NCBI RefSeq assembly: GCF_039536325.1 | Contig: NZ_BAAAYO010000007.1 | Location: forward strand, 62,001-126,000 | DNA from: Paenibacillus_AB hodogayensis | Lineage (GTDB): Bacteria > Bacillota > Bacilli > Paenibacillales > NBRC-103111 | Direction: 5' to 3' | DNA length: 64,000 nucleotides | Shown: in pieces, positions 41,899-50,560 of the stretch | Numbering within the stretch: position 1 is the stretch's first letter | Layout: every line of letters starts with the position of its first letter | Program-made: the position numbers and the translations under genes | Notes under the pieces: model-generated | Database searches by the model: none | Told to the model about the DNA's origin: nothing | What the model saw: the letters and a program-made list of their open reading frames with translations, nothing else

Positions 41899-43525
41899 AG
41901 CGGAAGGCAATGACGGTTGCCTGCTCTCCGACCTGTGGTTCAAGCTGCTTTCCATCGAGTCGATTCAGGAAAGCCATCTGAGCTTTCCCCGGACGAGAGA
42001 TTTCCTCGTCATGGACAGTCCCGTACTGATCGTGGTAGCCGCTCAGGACGGGCGGCTGGTGCTGGACGGCCGCTATTACCCGCTGAAGCCGGGGGCTATA
42101 TTCGTAGCTCATCCCGGCCAGCTGGTGGAGATCGGACTTTACCCCGGGGACGAGCTGGGGGTGTACGTGCTGCGGTTCCGGACGATGACCGCGCACGGTC
42201 AGCCCGTCAATGACCGACTATTCGATGACGAGACCGGCATGTCCATGTTTCCGGCGCAGGGCGAAATCAGCCTTGCGCCGTCTGCCGTTGCGATCGGCTT
42301 ATGCGAGACGATGCTGTCCCATTGGAACTCCGGCAGCCGGGCAGACCGGTTCCGCAGCGAGGCCGGGTTTCACGAGCTGCTAGCCATGATACTGAAGCAC
42401 CAGGAGCACAAGACGGCGATCGCGCTGGAGTGCGTCCGGCTGGAGCTGGAGAAGCATTTTCGCGAAGAGATTACGGTCGAGCGTCTGGCCGACACCGCCG
42501 GGTTGAGTCGCTACCATTTCATGCGCCTGTTCAAGGATCGTTTCGGCAAAGGAGTCATCGACTACTTGACGGAGCTTCGACTGGCGGAAGCGAAGCGGCT
42601 GATGGAGAACGAACCGCATTTGTCTTTTCGACAAATGGCTTACAGGGTTGGCTATAAAAACGAAACGTATTTCAGCAGCACGTTCAAGAAGCAAACCGGC
42701 TTCTCGCCGGCGGTCTATATGAAAAACCGCCAGTTGAAGGTCGCCGCTTACAGTTGGGTGAATTTCGGACAATTGCTGGCACTTCAGATCATTCCCTACG
42801 CCGCCCCGATGGACCAATATTGGACGGACGAATACCGGCATAAATTCGCCTTTGAAGTCAAAGTATCGCTCAGCCATCAGTATGACTTTAACCGCGAAGC
42901 GCTGCATAAGGCGCGTCCGGACTTTATTCTGGGAGTGGACCGGCTGATCGAGGAGGAGGAGCGGGAGCGGTTGAGCCAAATAGCGCCTGCGCTGTTTCTC
43001 CCGTCAAACGCCTCCTGGCGCCGGCACCTCCGGTTGACGGCCGAATTTCTGGGAAAGCCCGCTGAAGCCGAGCGTTGGCTGGACCGATATGACGGGAAGC
43101 TGGCCGACCTCAAGCGGTTCATTGCGCCCCTTCTGGGGCAGGAGCGAATTTTAATTCTGGGCATTTGCCGCCATAAGCTCCTTGCTTGGGGCCGCAGAGC
43201 CGGGACGGTGCTTTACGACGACCTGGAACGGAAGCCGGCGCGGCACGTAGAGGATATTCCATGGGTCAAGGAAATTACCGTGCATCAGCTTGATGCGTTC
43301 GAGGCCGACCGGATCGTCATTCATGTCGGGGAGGACGACGCTTCGCAGATGTCCTGGCGACTGCTGGAACGCTCCGAAGGCTGGCGAGAGTTGAGCGCGG
43401 TAAGAAGCGGCAGCGTCCATCCAACCAAAGCCTGCAAATGGTTCGATTGCCCGTGGAACGAAAATAACGCCTACCGGCATGAGCAATGGCTCAGCGAGCT
43501 GCGGCAGCTTTTCGGAGCAATCTGA
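41885..43525 (+). CDS. AraC-family regulator with C-terminal siderophore-binding domain (Btr-like) 2
   Basis: A 546-residue cytoplasmic regulator. The AraC-type sensor (about 20-180) precedes two helix-turn-helix units (about 185-285, ITVERLADTAGLSRYHFMRLFKDRFG and FRQMAYRVGYKNETYFSSTFKKQTGFSP). The last 260 residues form a family-8 binding-protein domain (ARPDFILGVDRLIEEEE, IAPALFLPSNASW, FLGKPAEAERWLDRYDGKLAD). It starts inside the end of the lipoprotein gene. Unlike the first pair, its binding domain does not look especially close to its lipoprotein partner and lacks the WWGG and YGR-x-GW blocks of the first regulator. The likely role is activation of siderophore uptake. Confidence 0.88.
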   Translation: MSRNEAEGNDGCLLSDLWFKLLSIESIQESHLSFPRTRDFLVMDSPVLIVVAAQDGRLVLDGRYYPLKPGAIFVAHPGQLVEIGLYPGDELGVYVLRFRTMTAHGQPVNDRLFDDETGMSMFPAQGEISLAPSAVAIGLCETMLSHWNSGSRADRFRSEAGFHELLAMILKHQEHKTAIALECVRLELEKHFREEITVERLADTAGLSRYHFMRLFKDRFGKGVIDYLTELRLAEAKRLMENEPHLSFRQMAYRVGYKNETYFSSTFKKQTGFSPAVYMKNRQLKVAAYSWVNFGQLLALQIIPYAAPMDQYWTDEYRHKFAFEVKVSLSHQYDFNREALHKARPDFILGVDRLIEEEERERLSQIAPALFLPSNASWRRHLRLTAEFLGKPAEAERWLDRYDGKLADLKRFIAPLLGQERILILGICRHKLLAWGRRAGTVLYDDLERKPARHVEDIPWVKEITVHQLDAFEADRIVIHVGEDDASQMSWRLLERSEGWRELSAVRSGSVHPTKACKWFDCPWNENNAYRHEQWLSELRQLFGAI

Positions 43526-43601
43526 GGAATCCGACGGGAGCGGATAAAGCCGTAATAGCTCCGGCTGGCCGCTTGACGGTCATCCTACTGAAGGTGCCGG
43601 C

Positions 43602-44291
43602 TCATCCTAAGGCAAAGTCCACAGCGGCGCTGGCATGAATATAGGTCGTATCGAAAAGCGGCAAAGGGCTGTCCCCTTGCTCAACGAGAAGCGGGATTTC
43701 CGTACAGCCGAGAATCACGCCCCCCGCTCCCCGCTCCCGAAGCCGCTCGATAATTTGCGTATATTCTTCTCTGGATGACGGCTTCAGCACTCCGCGGCAC
43801 AGCTCCTCGAAAATGATCGCATGCACCCGTTCGCGGTCGGCCGCCTCGGGTACGATCGCTTCAATGCCCAGCTTCAACAGCCGCTCCCGGTAGAACGGCT
43901 GCTCCATCGTATACTGCGTGCCAAGCAGTCCGACCTTGCGGATCGACTGCTTCTTTACGTTGTCCGCCGTAGCGTCGATAATATGCAGCAGCGGAATACG
44001 GATGGCGTCCTGGACGACCCCGGCGACCGAATGCATCGTGTTCGAGCAGATCAGCACCGCCTCACAGCCGCCCGCTTCCAGCTTCGCGGCAGCTTCCGCC
44101 AGAAGCCGGGCAGCCTGCTGCCACTGTCCCGTTTCCTGAAGCCGTACGACCTCGGCAAAATCGAAGGAATGCAGCATGCATTTCGCCGAATGCAATCCCC
44201 CCAGCCTCGCTTGAATGCCTTGATTAAGATAACGGTAATAATACGCGGTCGATTCCCAGCTTAAGCCGCCGATCAAACCGATCGTTTTCAT
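43602..44291 (-). CDS. Aspartate/glutamate racemase family protein
   Basis: A 229-residue enzyme that should interconvert L- and D-forms of aspartate or glutamate. The N-terminus MKTIGLIGGLSWESTAYYYR is the usual opening of the aspartate racemase group. The two catalytic cysteines lie at C82 (LICSNTMH) and C196 (ILGCTEIPLL), the pair expected in cofactor-independent racemases. Length is normal. It is divergent from a MocR-type PLP regulator with about 120 bases between starts, which fits regulation of an amino-acid enzyme by such a regulator, though this is inference. Confidence 0.9.
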   Translation of the reverse strand: MKTIGLIGGLSWESTAYYYRYLNQGIQARLGGLHSAKCMLHSFDFAEVVRLQETGQWQQAARLLAEAAAKLEAGGCEAVLICSNTMHSVAGVVQDAIRIPLLHIIDATADNVKKQSIRKVGLLGTQYTMEQPFYRERLLKLGIEAIVPEAADRERVHAIIFEELCRGVLKPSSREEYTQIIERLRERGAGGVILGCTEIPLLVEQGDSPLPLFDTTYIHASAAVDFALG

Positions 44292-44414
44292 GGCCGGTCA
44301 CTCTCCTTTTTTTGATTCCAAGCTTATCATGCTATACTGGTTGGCAGAAGTGCCAGGAACATGCCATTTGCAAAGTACCAGTTCGAGTCTGCGTCAGAAA
44401 AGAGGGGATCGCCG

Positions 44415-45833
44415 ATGTTATGGTTTGCCGTGGACCGAAGCGCCGCCGTTCCATTGACGGCGCAAGTGTATGGGCAGATGCGTTCGCGCATTTTGCGGCA
44501 GGAGCTGGCGGAAGGCGAACGACTGCCGTCCAGCCGGGAGCTGGCGACCCGTATCGGCGTATCGCGCAATGTCGTGCTGGAGGCGTATGAACGGTTGGCC
44601 GCCGAAGGTTTTGTGGAAGGACGCCCGCAATCAGGCACTTACGTCGCTCCCGGTTCTTCGTTCGAGCGGCACAAGGAGACGGAACGGAAGAACGCCTTTT
44701 CGGCCGTTGCGGGCACAGGAAGCGGTGTGGAAGACGCGGCCATCGATTTCCGCGCGGCGCATCCGGCCGCCGACTATTTCCCGCGAACCGTATGGGGGCG
44801 CTTGGCCAAGGAAGTGTGCCTGGACGCCCCGGAGCGCGTGTTTGGCTATACGAGGGCCGAAGGGGTGCCCGAGCTGCGCAGCGTGCTGGCGCGATATTTG
44901 CTGCAAGCGCGCGGCGTCCGTTGTCATCCCGACCAGATCGTCATAACCTCGGGCGCCACGCAGGCGCTGCACCTCATTACGGAGCTGCTGTCGGGCCAAA
45001 CAAGCGGATGCGTTGCCGTGGAAGACCCGGTGACGGACGAGATGCGGGCCATTTTCACCTACGCGGGCTCGACAGTATTACCGGTACCCGTCGACGACAA
45101 GGGAATGATACCCGAGGAGCTGCCCGCAAACGAGAAGCCCGATTTTATTTTCGTCATTCCGTCCCATCAGTTCCCGCTTGGCGGCACGATGCCGATTCAA
45201 CGGCGCATTCAATTGCTCGAGTACGCCCGGCTTCGGGATTGCTACATCGTCGAGGACGATTACGATAGCGAATTTACGTATGAAGGCACCGCCGTTCACT
45301 CGATGCAAGGTTTGGAGCCGGAGCGGGTCGTCTACGTCGGTACGTTCAGCAAAATTTTGTCGCCCGCCCTGCGGATCGGCTACGCCGTGCTGCCCGAGCG
45401 GCTTATTCCCGAATACCGCCGGCTCAAATGGTTTGCCGACCGGCACACTTCTGCGCTGGAGCAGCTGATTTTGGCCCGCTTCATGGAGGAGGGTTACTTC
45501 GAGCGCCATATCCGGCGCATGAAAAAAATATATCGACAGCGGCGCGAAGCGCTCGTACGCAGCTTGCGGCAGGAGCTGCCGCAGGCGAAAATTTTGGGGC
45601 AATCCGCGGGCATGCATCTCGTCGTAGAGCTGCCGGATACGCGGTTCACGAGGGAGCTGCTGGAGGGTATCCGGGCGGAGGGAGTGCAGGTGTACGCCGT
45701 GGAGCATTACGCGCTGCGTCCCGGCCGGCACGAGCGCCAGATCGTAATGGGGTACGGCGGATTGACGGCCGAATTGATTCGGGAAGGGGTTGTCCGGCTG
45801 CGGAGGGCCATTTCACGCCATCATAATCCATAG
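44415..45833 (+). CDS. MocR-family regulator (GntR DNA-binding plus aminotransferase-like domain)
   Basis: A 472-residue transcription regulator. Residues 1-75 are a GntR-type winged helix (SRELATRIGVSRNVVLEAYERLAAEGFVEGRPQSGTYV). From about 110 it is a fold-type I aminotransferase-like domain; the PLP lysine is K313 in GTFSKILSPALRIGY. PdxR and GabR share this layout. The start is ATG at 44415 behind AGAGGGGAT; the same frame extends upstream without a site. It is divergent from the racemase gene, a plausible target. PLP is likely bound, with the effector unknown (an amino acid would be usual). Confidence 0.92.
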   Translation: MLWFAVDRSAAVPLTAQVYGQMRSRILRQELAEGERLPSSRELATRIGVSRNVVLEAYERLAAEGFVEGRPQSGTYVAPGSSFERHKETERKNAFSAVAGTGSGVEDAAIDFRAAHPAADYFPRTVWGRLAKEVCLDAPERVFGYTRAEGVPELRSVLARYLLQARGVRCHPDQIVITSGATQALHLITELLSGQTSGCVAVEDPVTDEMRAIFTYAGSTVLPVPVDDKGMIPEELPANEKPDFIFVIPSHQFPLGGTMPIQRRIQLLEYARLRDCYIVEDDYDSEFTYEGTAVHSMQGLEPERVVYVGTFSKILSPALRIGYAVLPERLIPEYRRLKWFADRHTSALEQLILARFMEEGYFERHIRRMKKIYRQRREALVRSLRQELPQAKILGQSAGMHLVVELPDTRFTRELLEGIRAEGVQVYAVEHYALRPGRHERQIVMGYGGLTAELIREGVVRLRRAISRHHNP

Positions 45834-45876
45834 AAAGTAAGCACAATTGTCCATGTTAAGGGGCGATAGGATCAGG

Positions 45877-45910
45877 TATACTTCGTAATTGAAACTGATT
45901 CTCATTGTCA
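45877..45910 (+). promoter_or_regulatory. Promoter -10 and Fur-like box for iron lipoprotein 3
   Basis: TATACT (45877-45882) is a good -10; the -35 is not clear. TGATTCTCATTGTCA (45896-45910) matches the Fur consensus at 12 of 15 positions and starts 14 bases after the -10, as in the other iron genes here. Confidence 0.6.
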
Positions 45911-45933
45911 CTATAAAGGGGCAGAAAAAACCG

Positions 45934-46983
45934 ATGAAACTATTCAGTAAAATGACCGCCATGATCGCTGCCGCCGTGCTGTCCGCGACGCTGTTGAGCG
46001 CTTGCGGTGCAAGCTCGCCCGCGAACAATGCCGGCTCCGCTTCGAGTACCGACAGCGGCAAGGCATCGTCCTCGCCCTCAACGCCGTCGAAAGAAGCGGA
46101 AACCCGGGTATTCAAAGATTATGCCGGGCATGAGGTGACGATCCCGACTCATCCGAAGCGGATTCTGGTCAATCAGTTTATGGGGCATCTGTTCGCTGTG
46201 GGCGTCAAGCCGCTCGGGGCGACCTCGAATCAATTGAGCCAGTTCAAAGATTCGTCTTTCTTGAAGCCGCTCGGGCTGACGGAAGGGGTCGAGGACCTGG
46301 GCAACGCGCTATCGCTGGAAAAGGCGCTCAGCATGAATCCCGACTTGATCATTTTGCAAAACAACGCCGCCGAGAGCGCAAAAAATTACGAAGAATATTC
46401 CAAAATCGCGCCTACGGTGATTTTGAGCTACGGCTCCAAAACGATGCCCGACCAGTTGAGGGAAATTGCCGATATTGTCGGGGAGAAGGAGAAGGCGGAG
46501 CAGTGGATCGCCAAGTACGACGCGAAGGCGGCGCAATACCGGGAGCAATTGGCGAAGCTGATCGGTCCGGACGTGACCTTTACGATCATGGAAATATGGC
46601 CGAAGTCGGAAATTATGGTTTTCGGCAACCGGTTCGGCCGGGGGACGTTCAGTCTGTACAATTCGTTGAAGCTGAAGGCCCCTCCCAAGGTGCAGGAGGC
46701 AGTCATGGACAAGGAGCCGTCCTATCTGAAAATTTCGCCGGAGGCGCTGCCGGATTACGCAAGCGACTACGTGTTCCTGACCGTATACGACTGGCAGGGC
46801 GGGGACAACGCGAAGCTGGAGGAAGAGTTGAAGCGATCCCCCGTATGGCGCAGTCTGCCTGCGGTTACCGGGAACAAAGTGATCCAGGTTAACGTCAAAG
46901 ACTTTTTGCCCGGCGACCCCATCTCGATCGAGAAGCAGATGGAAGTGCAAGCGCAGCTGCTGACGGAAAAATTCAAAAAATAA
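45934..46983 (+). CDS. Siderophore/Fe3+ ABC binding lipoprotein 3
   Basis: A 349-residue lipoprotein with lipobox LLSAC (C24) and a Ser/Gly linker. The family-8 fold opens with FKDYAGHEVTIPTHPKRILVN and includes MNPDLIILQNN, YSKIAPTVILSYG and LPAVTGNKVIQVNVKDFLPGDPISIEKQM. It has a Fur-like box but, unlike the other two, no AraC-type partner; it follows the MocR gene by 100 bases and is ended by a terminator. It should take up a ferric siderophore with a transporter encoded elsewhere. The start is placed at ATG 45934; AAAGGGGC lies a little far upstream. Confidence 0.9.
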   Translation: MKLFSKMTAMIAAAVLSATLLSACGASSPANNAGSASSTDSGKASSSPSTPSKEAETRVFKDYAGHEVTIPTHPKRILVNQFMGHLFAVGVKPLGATSNQLSQFKDSSFLKPLGLTEGVEDLGNALSLEKALSMNPDLIILQNNAAESAKNYEEYSKIAPTVILSYGSKTMPDQLREIADIVGEKEKAEQWIAKYDAKAAQYREQLAKLIGPDVTFTIMEIWPKSEIMVFGNRFGRGTFSLYNSLKLKAPPKVQEAVMDKEPSYLKISPEALPDYASDYVFLTVYDWQGGDNAKLEEELKRSPVWRSLPAVTGNKVIQVNVKDFLPGDPISIEKQMEVQAQLLTEKFKK

Positions 46984-47000
46984 CCGCATCAAACCAGACG

Positions 47001-47036
47001 CCAAAACCATCCTTTCGTACGAGAGGATGGTTTTGG
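47001..47036. terminator. Bidirectional terminator
   Basis: CCAAAACCATCC (47001-47012) pairs with GGATGGTTTTGG (47025-47036); the A and T tracts within the arms suit termination on both strands, between convergent genes. Confidence 0.75.
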
Positions 47037-47123
47037 CTCTTCATGGATTAAACGATCAGTTCAATTCGTTAAGCAGCACCGCATGCCCTGCTTCCACCAA
47101 CTCACAAGAACGCATGCTGCGCA

Positions 47124-47951
47124 TCAACATTCGGCATTCGTCATTTCGTTGGTGAAAAACCGCTTGTATTCCTTCGGTCCGAGCTTCACCGCGGATTCGG
47201 CCGCATAATGGAATTGCAGGGCCCGCCGACGCTTGGAGGACAAGTTGTAAGGCGTGCCGTGCTTCATGAGCCCATGGAAAAACAGAAGCCCGCCCGGCTG
47301 CAGCGGCACGGCCACATCCTTCTCTACCTGGACGTGCGCATCGCAAAGCTGCCAATCGCGGATCGCATAATGCGGGGTCGCCCCGTCGGCATGGGAACCG
47401 GGAATGACATGCATGCAGCCGTTGTCCAACGCCGCTTCGTCCAGCGCGATCCATACGCCGACGACGGCTTTATCGAACGCCAGGCCGCCGTATGCCATAT
47501 CCTGGTGCCACGGCTTCTCTCCGCCGCCCTGCGGAGGCTTGAGCAAAGCCATATCCTGGGCGAGAACGGCGCGTTCGCCGAGCAGCCGCTCGACGGCAGC
47601 TATAATGCCCGGATGGTAGGCGACCGCCTTCAGCCGCTCTTCGAAATCGACGAAATCATATACTTTTCGGACCGCAAGCTCCCGCTCCTTCTCCGTCGTC
47701 AGCTCGGCCACAGGCTTCGAAAACTGCACCTTCGCCCCTTTATTGTCAATAAACACAATATGATGCAGCCCCTCCAGAGCGGCCTGGACTTCGTCGGAGG
47801 TCAGAGCATGTTCCACGGCCAGATAGCCTTCGCGGTGATATTGGGCAAGTTGTTCGTCACCTATGGCGGACAAGCCCGGCAGCTTGACGGCAAGCCGATC
47901 ATAGCGGTAAAGCTCTCGCGAAATTTCTTCGGGGGTTTTAGCCACTGTCAT
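47124..47951 (-). CDS. PhyH-type Fe(II)/2-oxoglutarate dioxygenase
   Basis: A 275-residue single-domain oxygenase of the phytanoyl-CoA dioxygenase family. Iron ligands are H149 and D151 (PWHQDMAY) and the distal H231 (FHGLMKHGTPYN); the arginine after it (RRRALQFHY) would hold 2-oxoglutarate. The segment IALDEAALDNGCMHVIPGSH is a strong family signature. It diverges from an AraC regulator that probably controls it. Members of this group hydroxylate small molecules; the substrate is unknown. It differs from the first dioxygenase at 11236, which carries HEAT repeats. Confidence 0.92.
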   Translation of the reverse strand: MTVAKTPEEISRELYRYDRLAVKLPGLSAIGDEQLAQYHREGYLAVEHALTSDEVQAALEGLHHIVFIDNKGAKVQFSKPVAELTTEKERELAVRKVYDFVDFEERLKAVAYHPGIIAAVERLLGERAVLAQDMALLKPPQGGGEKPWHQDMAYGGLAFDKAVVGVWIALDEAALDNGCMHVIPGSHADGATPHYAIRDWQLCDAHVQVEKDVAVPLQPGGLLFFHGLMKHGTPYNLSSKRRRALQFHYAAESAVKLGPKEYKRFFTNEMTNAEC

Positions 47952-48081
47952 CGTTAACGCACCTCATCGTTTAATTTATTTTACGTTTTCTAATGTTTAT
48001 TTTAGATAAACGATCTAGTAAAATAAATGCATTAACCGTCTGAATTATTTGCATTATTCTACATAAGGAGAGGCGTATAGT

Positions 48082-48903
48082 ATGTCGGAGCTGCCGTTTG
48101 GCATTCAGCTGGATGCGTCCTATGGAAAGGTTCTGTGCGAACCGAATTGGAAGTGGAACCGCTCGGAGCTTCCTTTCCACGATTACGACTTCTGGTACGT
48201 ATGGGGAGGAGTCGGCGAAGTGACGTTAAACGGCGTTTCCCGTCAAGTGAGCCGCGGCGCCTGCTATTTGTTCCGCCCGGGCGATGTAACGGTCGCCAGT
48301 CACCGGCCGGAAAAGCCGCTATCGGTAACGTATATCCACTTTTCGCTGAAGGCCGATTGCGGACTGGCGGCGCTAATGGGAGAATTGCCGAGCGTTGTCC
48401 GATTCGACCGCCACTCGGACACTTCACATGAGCACGATCTCGACCGCTTTATCCATGTGATGGTGACAAAGCAATACGGGTACGAGGAAGAGGCGGCCAT
48501 TCTGCTCCGACTGCTGCTGCTTTCCTACGACAGGCGTAGCCGTATGGGGCGGGGGACGGAAACGGAGACGAAGCATGCGCTGTACCGGACGATGCTGGAG
48601 GCGGCATCGTACGTGCGCCAAAATCCGGGGGGCGGTCATACGATCGAGAAGCTGGCAGAGAAGGCCGGACTGTCGGCGCGTTATTTTGCCTTAAAATTCA
48701 AGGAGCTGATGGGGCAGACGATCGAATCGTTTCTGATTGACAAAAAAGTCGAACGCGCGGAATATTTGCTGCAATATCAAGGGATGAGCGTCAGCGAGGT
48801 GGCGGAGGCGTTAGGGTACCACAGCATTTACTTTTTCAGCAGGCAATTTAAGCAGAAGACCGGCATGAGCCCGACTGCTTGCAAGCGGAGCGGAGAAACC
48901 TGA
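48082..48903 (+). CDS. AraC-family transcription regulator
   Basis: A 273-residue regulator with an N-terminal cupin-like sensor (1-150, GVSRQVSRGACYLFRPGDVTVA) and a C-terminal double helix-turn-helix (about 175-270, HTIEKLAEKAGLSARYFALKFKELMGQ and VSEVAEALGYHSIYFFSRQFKQKTGMSPT). The length is standard for AraC one-component regulators of small ligands. It is divergent from the dioxygenase at 47124 across a 130-base AT-rich interval and probably activates it. The ATG at 48082 has AAGGAGAGG upstream. Confidence 0.92.
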   Translation: MSELPFGIQLDASYGKVLCEPNWKWNRSELPFHDYDFWYVWGGVGEVTLNGVSRQVSRGACYLFRPGDVTVASHRPEKPLSVTYIHFSLKADCGLAALMGELPSVVRFDRHSDTSHEHDLDRFIHVMVTKQYGYEEEAAILLRLLLLSYDRRSRMGRGTETETKHALYRTMLEAASYVRQNPGGGHTIEKLAEKAGLSARYFALKFKELMGQTIESFLIDKKVERAEYLLQYQGMSVSEVAEALGYHSIYFFSRQFKQKTGMSPTACKRSGET

Positions 48904-49019
48904 ACAAGCAGCGTAAAGGATGACCAGTACAAGCTGGAAAAAGGAACGTATGTTTGATAAAATGAACAGGAACGTTCGTTCGAGTTGATGAGATGAACTC
49001 GACTTGTCCTGAGCTAATC

Positions 49020-49060
49020 CGATATACATTTATCGCTGAATCCGTTTAAATGGATATACG
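49020..49060 (+). repeat. Imperfect hairpin upstream of the pentapeptide genes
   Basis: CGATATACATTTA (49020-49032) pairs with TAAATGGATATACG (49047-49060) with one bulge. A second small hairpin (CGAGTT/AACTCG) lies near 48981-49001. They may affect the leader of the next transcript. No strong T run follows. Confidence 0.35.
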
Positions 49061-49096
49061 TACAAAGGGCAGCCAACGAGTTGGAGGAGGAGAAGG

Positions 49097-49744
49097 ATGA
49101 GCGCCGGAGCAGCCAAAATTGACCCGCCGAAAATGCCCGACCGTCTGGAAAACAGGAACGATGACGTACGCTCGCTTCGGGCGAAAGACGATTTTAGTCA
49201 AGGGTCCGTAAGCGATATCGTTCTGGACAGTCAGCACGCCGAGAAAGTTTCGTTTGAGAAATTCGTGTTTAGGCATACAACCTTTACGGAATGTTCGTTG
49301 ACGGGGCTCGAGCTGACGGACGTCGTGTTTGAAAAATGCGATTTCTCCAACGTTTCCCTGACCGATTCGTTTCTGCACCGGACGGAATTCATACAGTGCA
49401 AGCTGATAGGGACGGACTTTACAAGGAGCCGCTTCCAGAGCGTTCGATTCATGGCATGCATAGGCGATTACGCATCATTCCGGTTTACCCATTTCAAGCG
49501 GGCTGCTTTGGAGAACAGTTCATTGATCGGCGCCGACTGGAGTCATTCCACGTTGCAAAAAATGTTTTTTACCGCTTGCCATATCGATCAGGCTGTTTTT
49601 ACAGGCACCAAGCTGGAAGGGATCGATCTGAGCGACTGTCGATTCGACGGATTGAATGTGGAGATCGAAGACTTGAACGGCTGTATGATTTCAGAGCAGC
49701 AGGCCTCTTCGTTCATCGGTCTTTTGGGCTTGATTATTAAATAG
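49097..49744 (+). CDS. Pentapeptide-repeat protein 1
   Basis: A 215-residue protein. From about 45 to 190 it follows the five-residue repeat with a central Phe or Leu (FTECSL, CDFSNV, TDFTRS, ADWSHS), which folds into a right-handed quadrilateral beta-helix. Near the end comes GIDLSDCRFDGLNVEIEDLNG followed by SEQQASSFIGLLGL, resembling the C-terminus of the next protein. Such proteins include DNA-mimic gyrase protectors (Qnr, MfpA), but most have unknown roles. The start is ATG at 49097 after GGAGGAGGAGAAGG. It lies 20 bases before its paralogue-like partner, so they form an operon. Confidence 0.85.
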   Translation: MSAGAAKIDPPKMPDRLENRNDDVRSLRAKDDFSQGSVSDIVLDSQHAEKVSFEKFVFRHTTFTECSLTGLELTDVVFEKCDFSNVSLTDSFLHRTEFIQCKLIGTDFTRSRFQSVRFMACIGDYASFRFTHFKRAALENSSLIGADWSHSTLQKMFFTACHIDQAVFTGTKLEGIDLSDCRFDGLNVEIEDLNGCMISEQQASSFIGLLGLIIK

Positions 49745-49764
49745 GTACATGGAGGTACGCAACG

Positions 49765-50370
49765 ATGGGGCAGTATGTCGATCAACATTTCGAAGCCATT
49801 CGATTTAACGGACAAGATCTAAGGGACGGTGATTATCTTCGCTGTACGTTTAAGGGATGCCAATTTACCCATACTTCCATGGAGGAAACCTATACAAACA
49901 GCTGCCGGTTCGAACAATGCAATTTTCATGGCGCGATGCTGAATGCTTCCAATCATACGGGTTCAGCTTTTGAAAACTGCAATTTTATGGAAGCTAACCT
50001 TTTCGTAGCCAAATTCATCGATTGCAAAATGGTAGGATCCGACTTTTCAAATGCGAAATTGGACGGCATCACGTTAACGAACGGGGATTGGTCCTATACG
50101 AACCTCCGGCAAGTAAGATTAAACAAACAAGATTTAAGGAACATCCGTTTTTTCGAAGCGGATCTCTATGAAGCTAATTTGGAAAATTCCGATCTGAGGA
50201 ATTGCGACTTAACCAGAGCCAATCTGGCCAAAACAACGCTGCGCGGAGCAGACTTGCGCGGAGCGATCATGAGTGGCGTCGATTTTAAGTCGTTTGACGT
50301 TAAGGGAGCTCGAATGGATAGCTCTCAGGCCGTTGTCTTTTTGCGTTCTTACGGGGCGAAAGTGGATTAA
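49765..50370 (+). CDS. Pentapeptide-repeat protein 2
   Basis: A 201-residue pentapeptide-repeat protein with a more regular ladder than its neighbour: repeats of A(N/D)L-x-x type (EANLEN, SDLRNC, DLTRAN, LAKTTLRG, ADLRGA) from about 20 to 180. Residues 185-201 (DSSQAVVFLRSYGAKVD) form a hydrophobic cap. Repeat number and length are like McbG and Qnr proteins, which protect DNA gyrase, but no loop characteristic of Qnr is evident. The ribosome binding site GGAGG is 11 bases upstream. Gene order and spacing with the first pentapeptide protein suggest joint expression. Confidence 0.87.
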   Translation: MGQYVDQHFEAIRFNGQDLRDGDYLRCTFKGCQFTHTSMEETYTNSCRFEQCNFHGAMLNASNHTGSAFENCNFMEANLFVAKFIDCKMVGSDFSNAKLDGITLTNGDWSYTNLRQVRLNKQDLRNIRFFEADLYEANLENSDLRNCDLTRANLAKTTLRGADLRGAIMSGVDFKSFDVKGARMDSSQAVVFLRSYGAKVD

Positions 50371-50401
50371 AGGATAAACGGGATAAAGCCTCCGACTCCA
50401 G

Positions 50402-50480
50402 TGAACTGCACCCCTTCTAATGGACATTGGTAAAACACCCAGGTGTTAATGACCGTTAAAAATGGTAGGAGGTGCTTTTC
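50402..50480. mobile_element. IS150-like insertion sequence end remnant
   Basis: TGAACTGCACCCC at 50402 followed by TTCTAATGGACA closely matches the terminal inverted repeat of IS3-family elements of the IS150 group (TGTACTGCACCC, TTGGAC). The next bases (to the AGGAGGTG at 50468) look like the leader before an orfA start. The ATG at 50484 then reads into sequence unlike a transposase. No other end or transposase is in the window, so this is a truncated relic 30 bases after the pentapeptide genes. A palindrome AACACCCAGGTGTT lies within it (50434-50447). Confidence 0.55.
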
Positions 50481-50560
50481 GCTATGGGTTGGCGCCCGAA
50501 TTCGGCGACCGCATTTCTGCGAGATGCGGCGGCCAACGCATCTGACAAGAAGCGCTCTCG

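Noticed and set aside
49011..49020. GAGCTAATCC, also present in the MITE candidate at 12801
   Set aside because: Only ten bases match and the surrounding sequence and end structure differ; likely chance.
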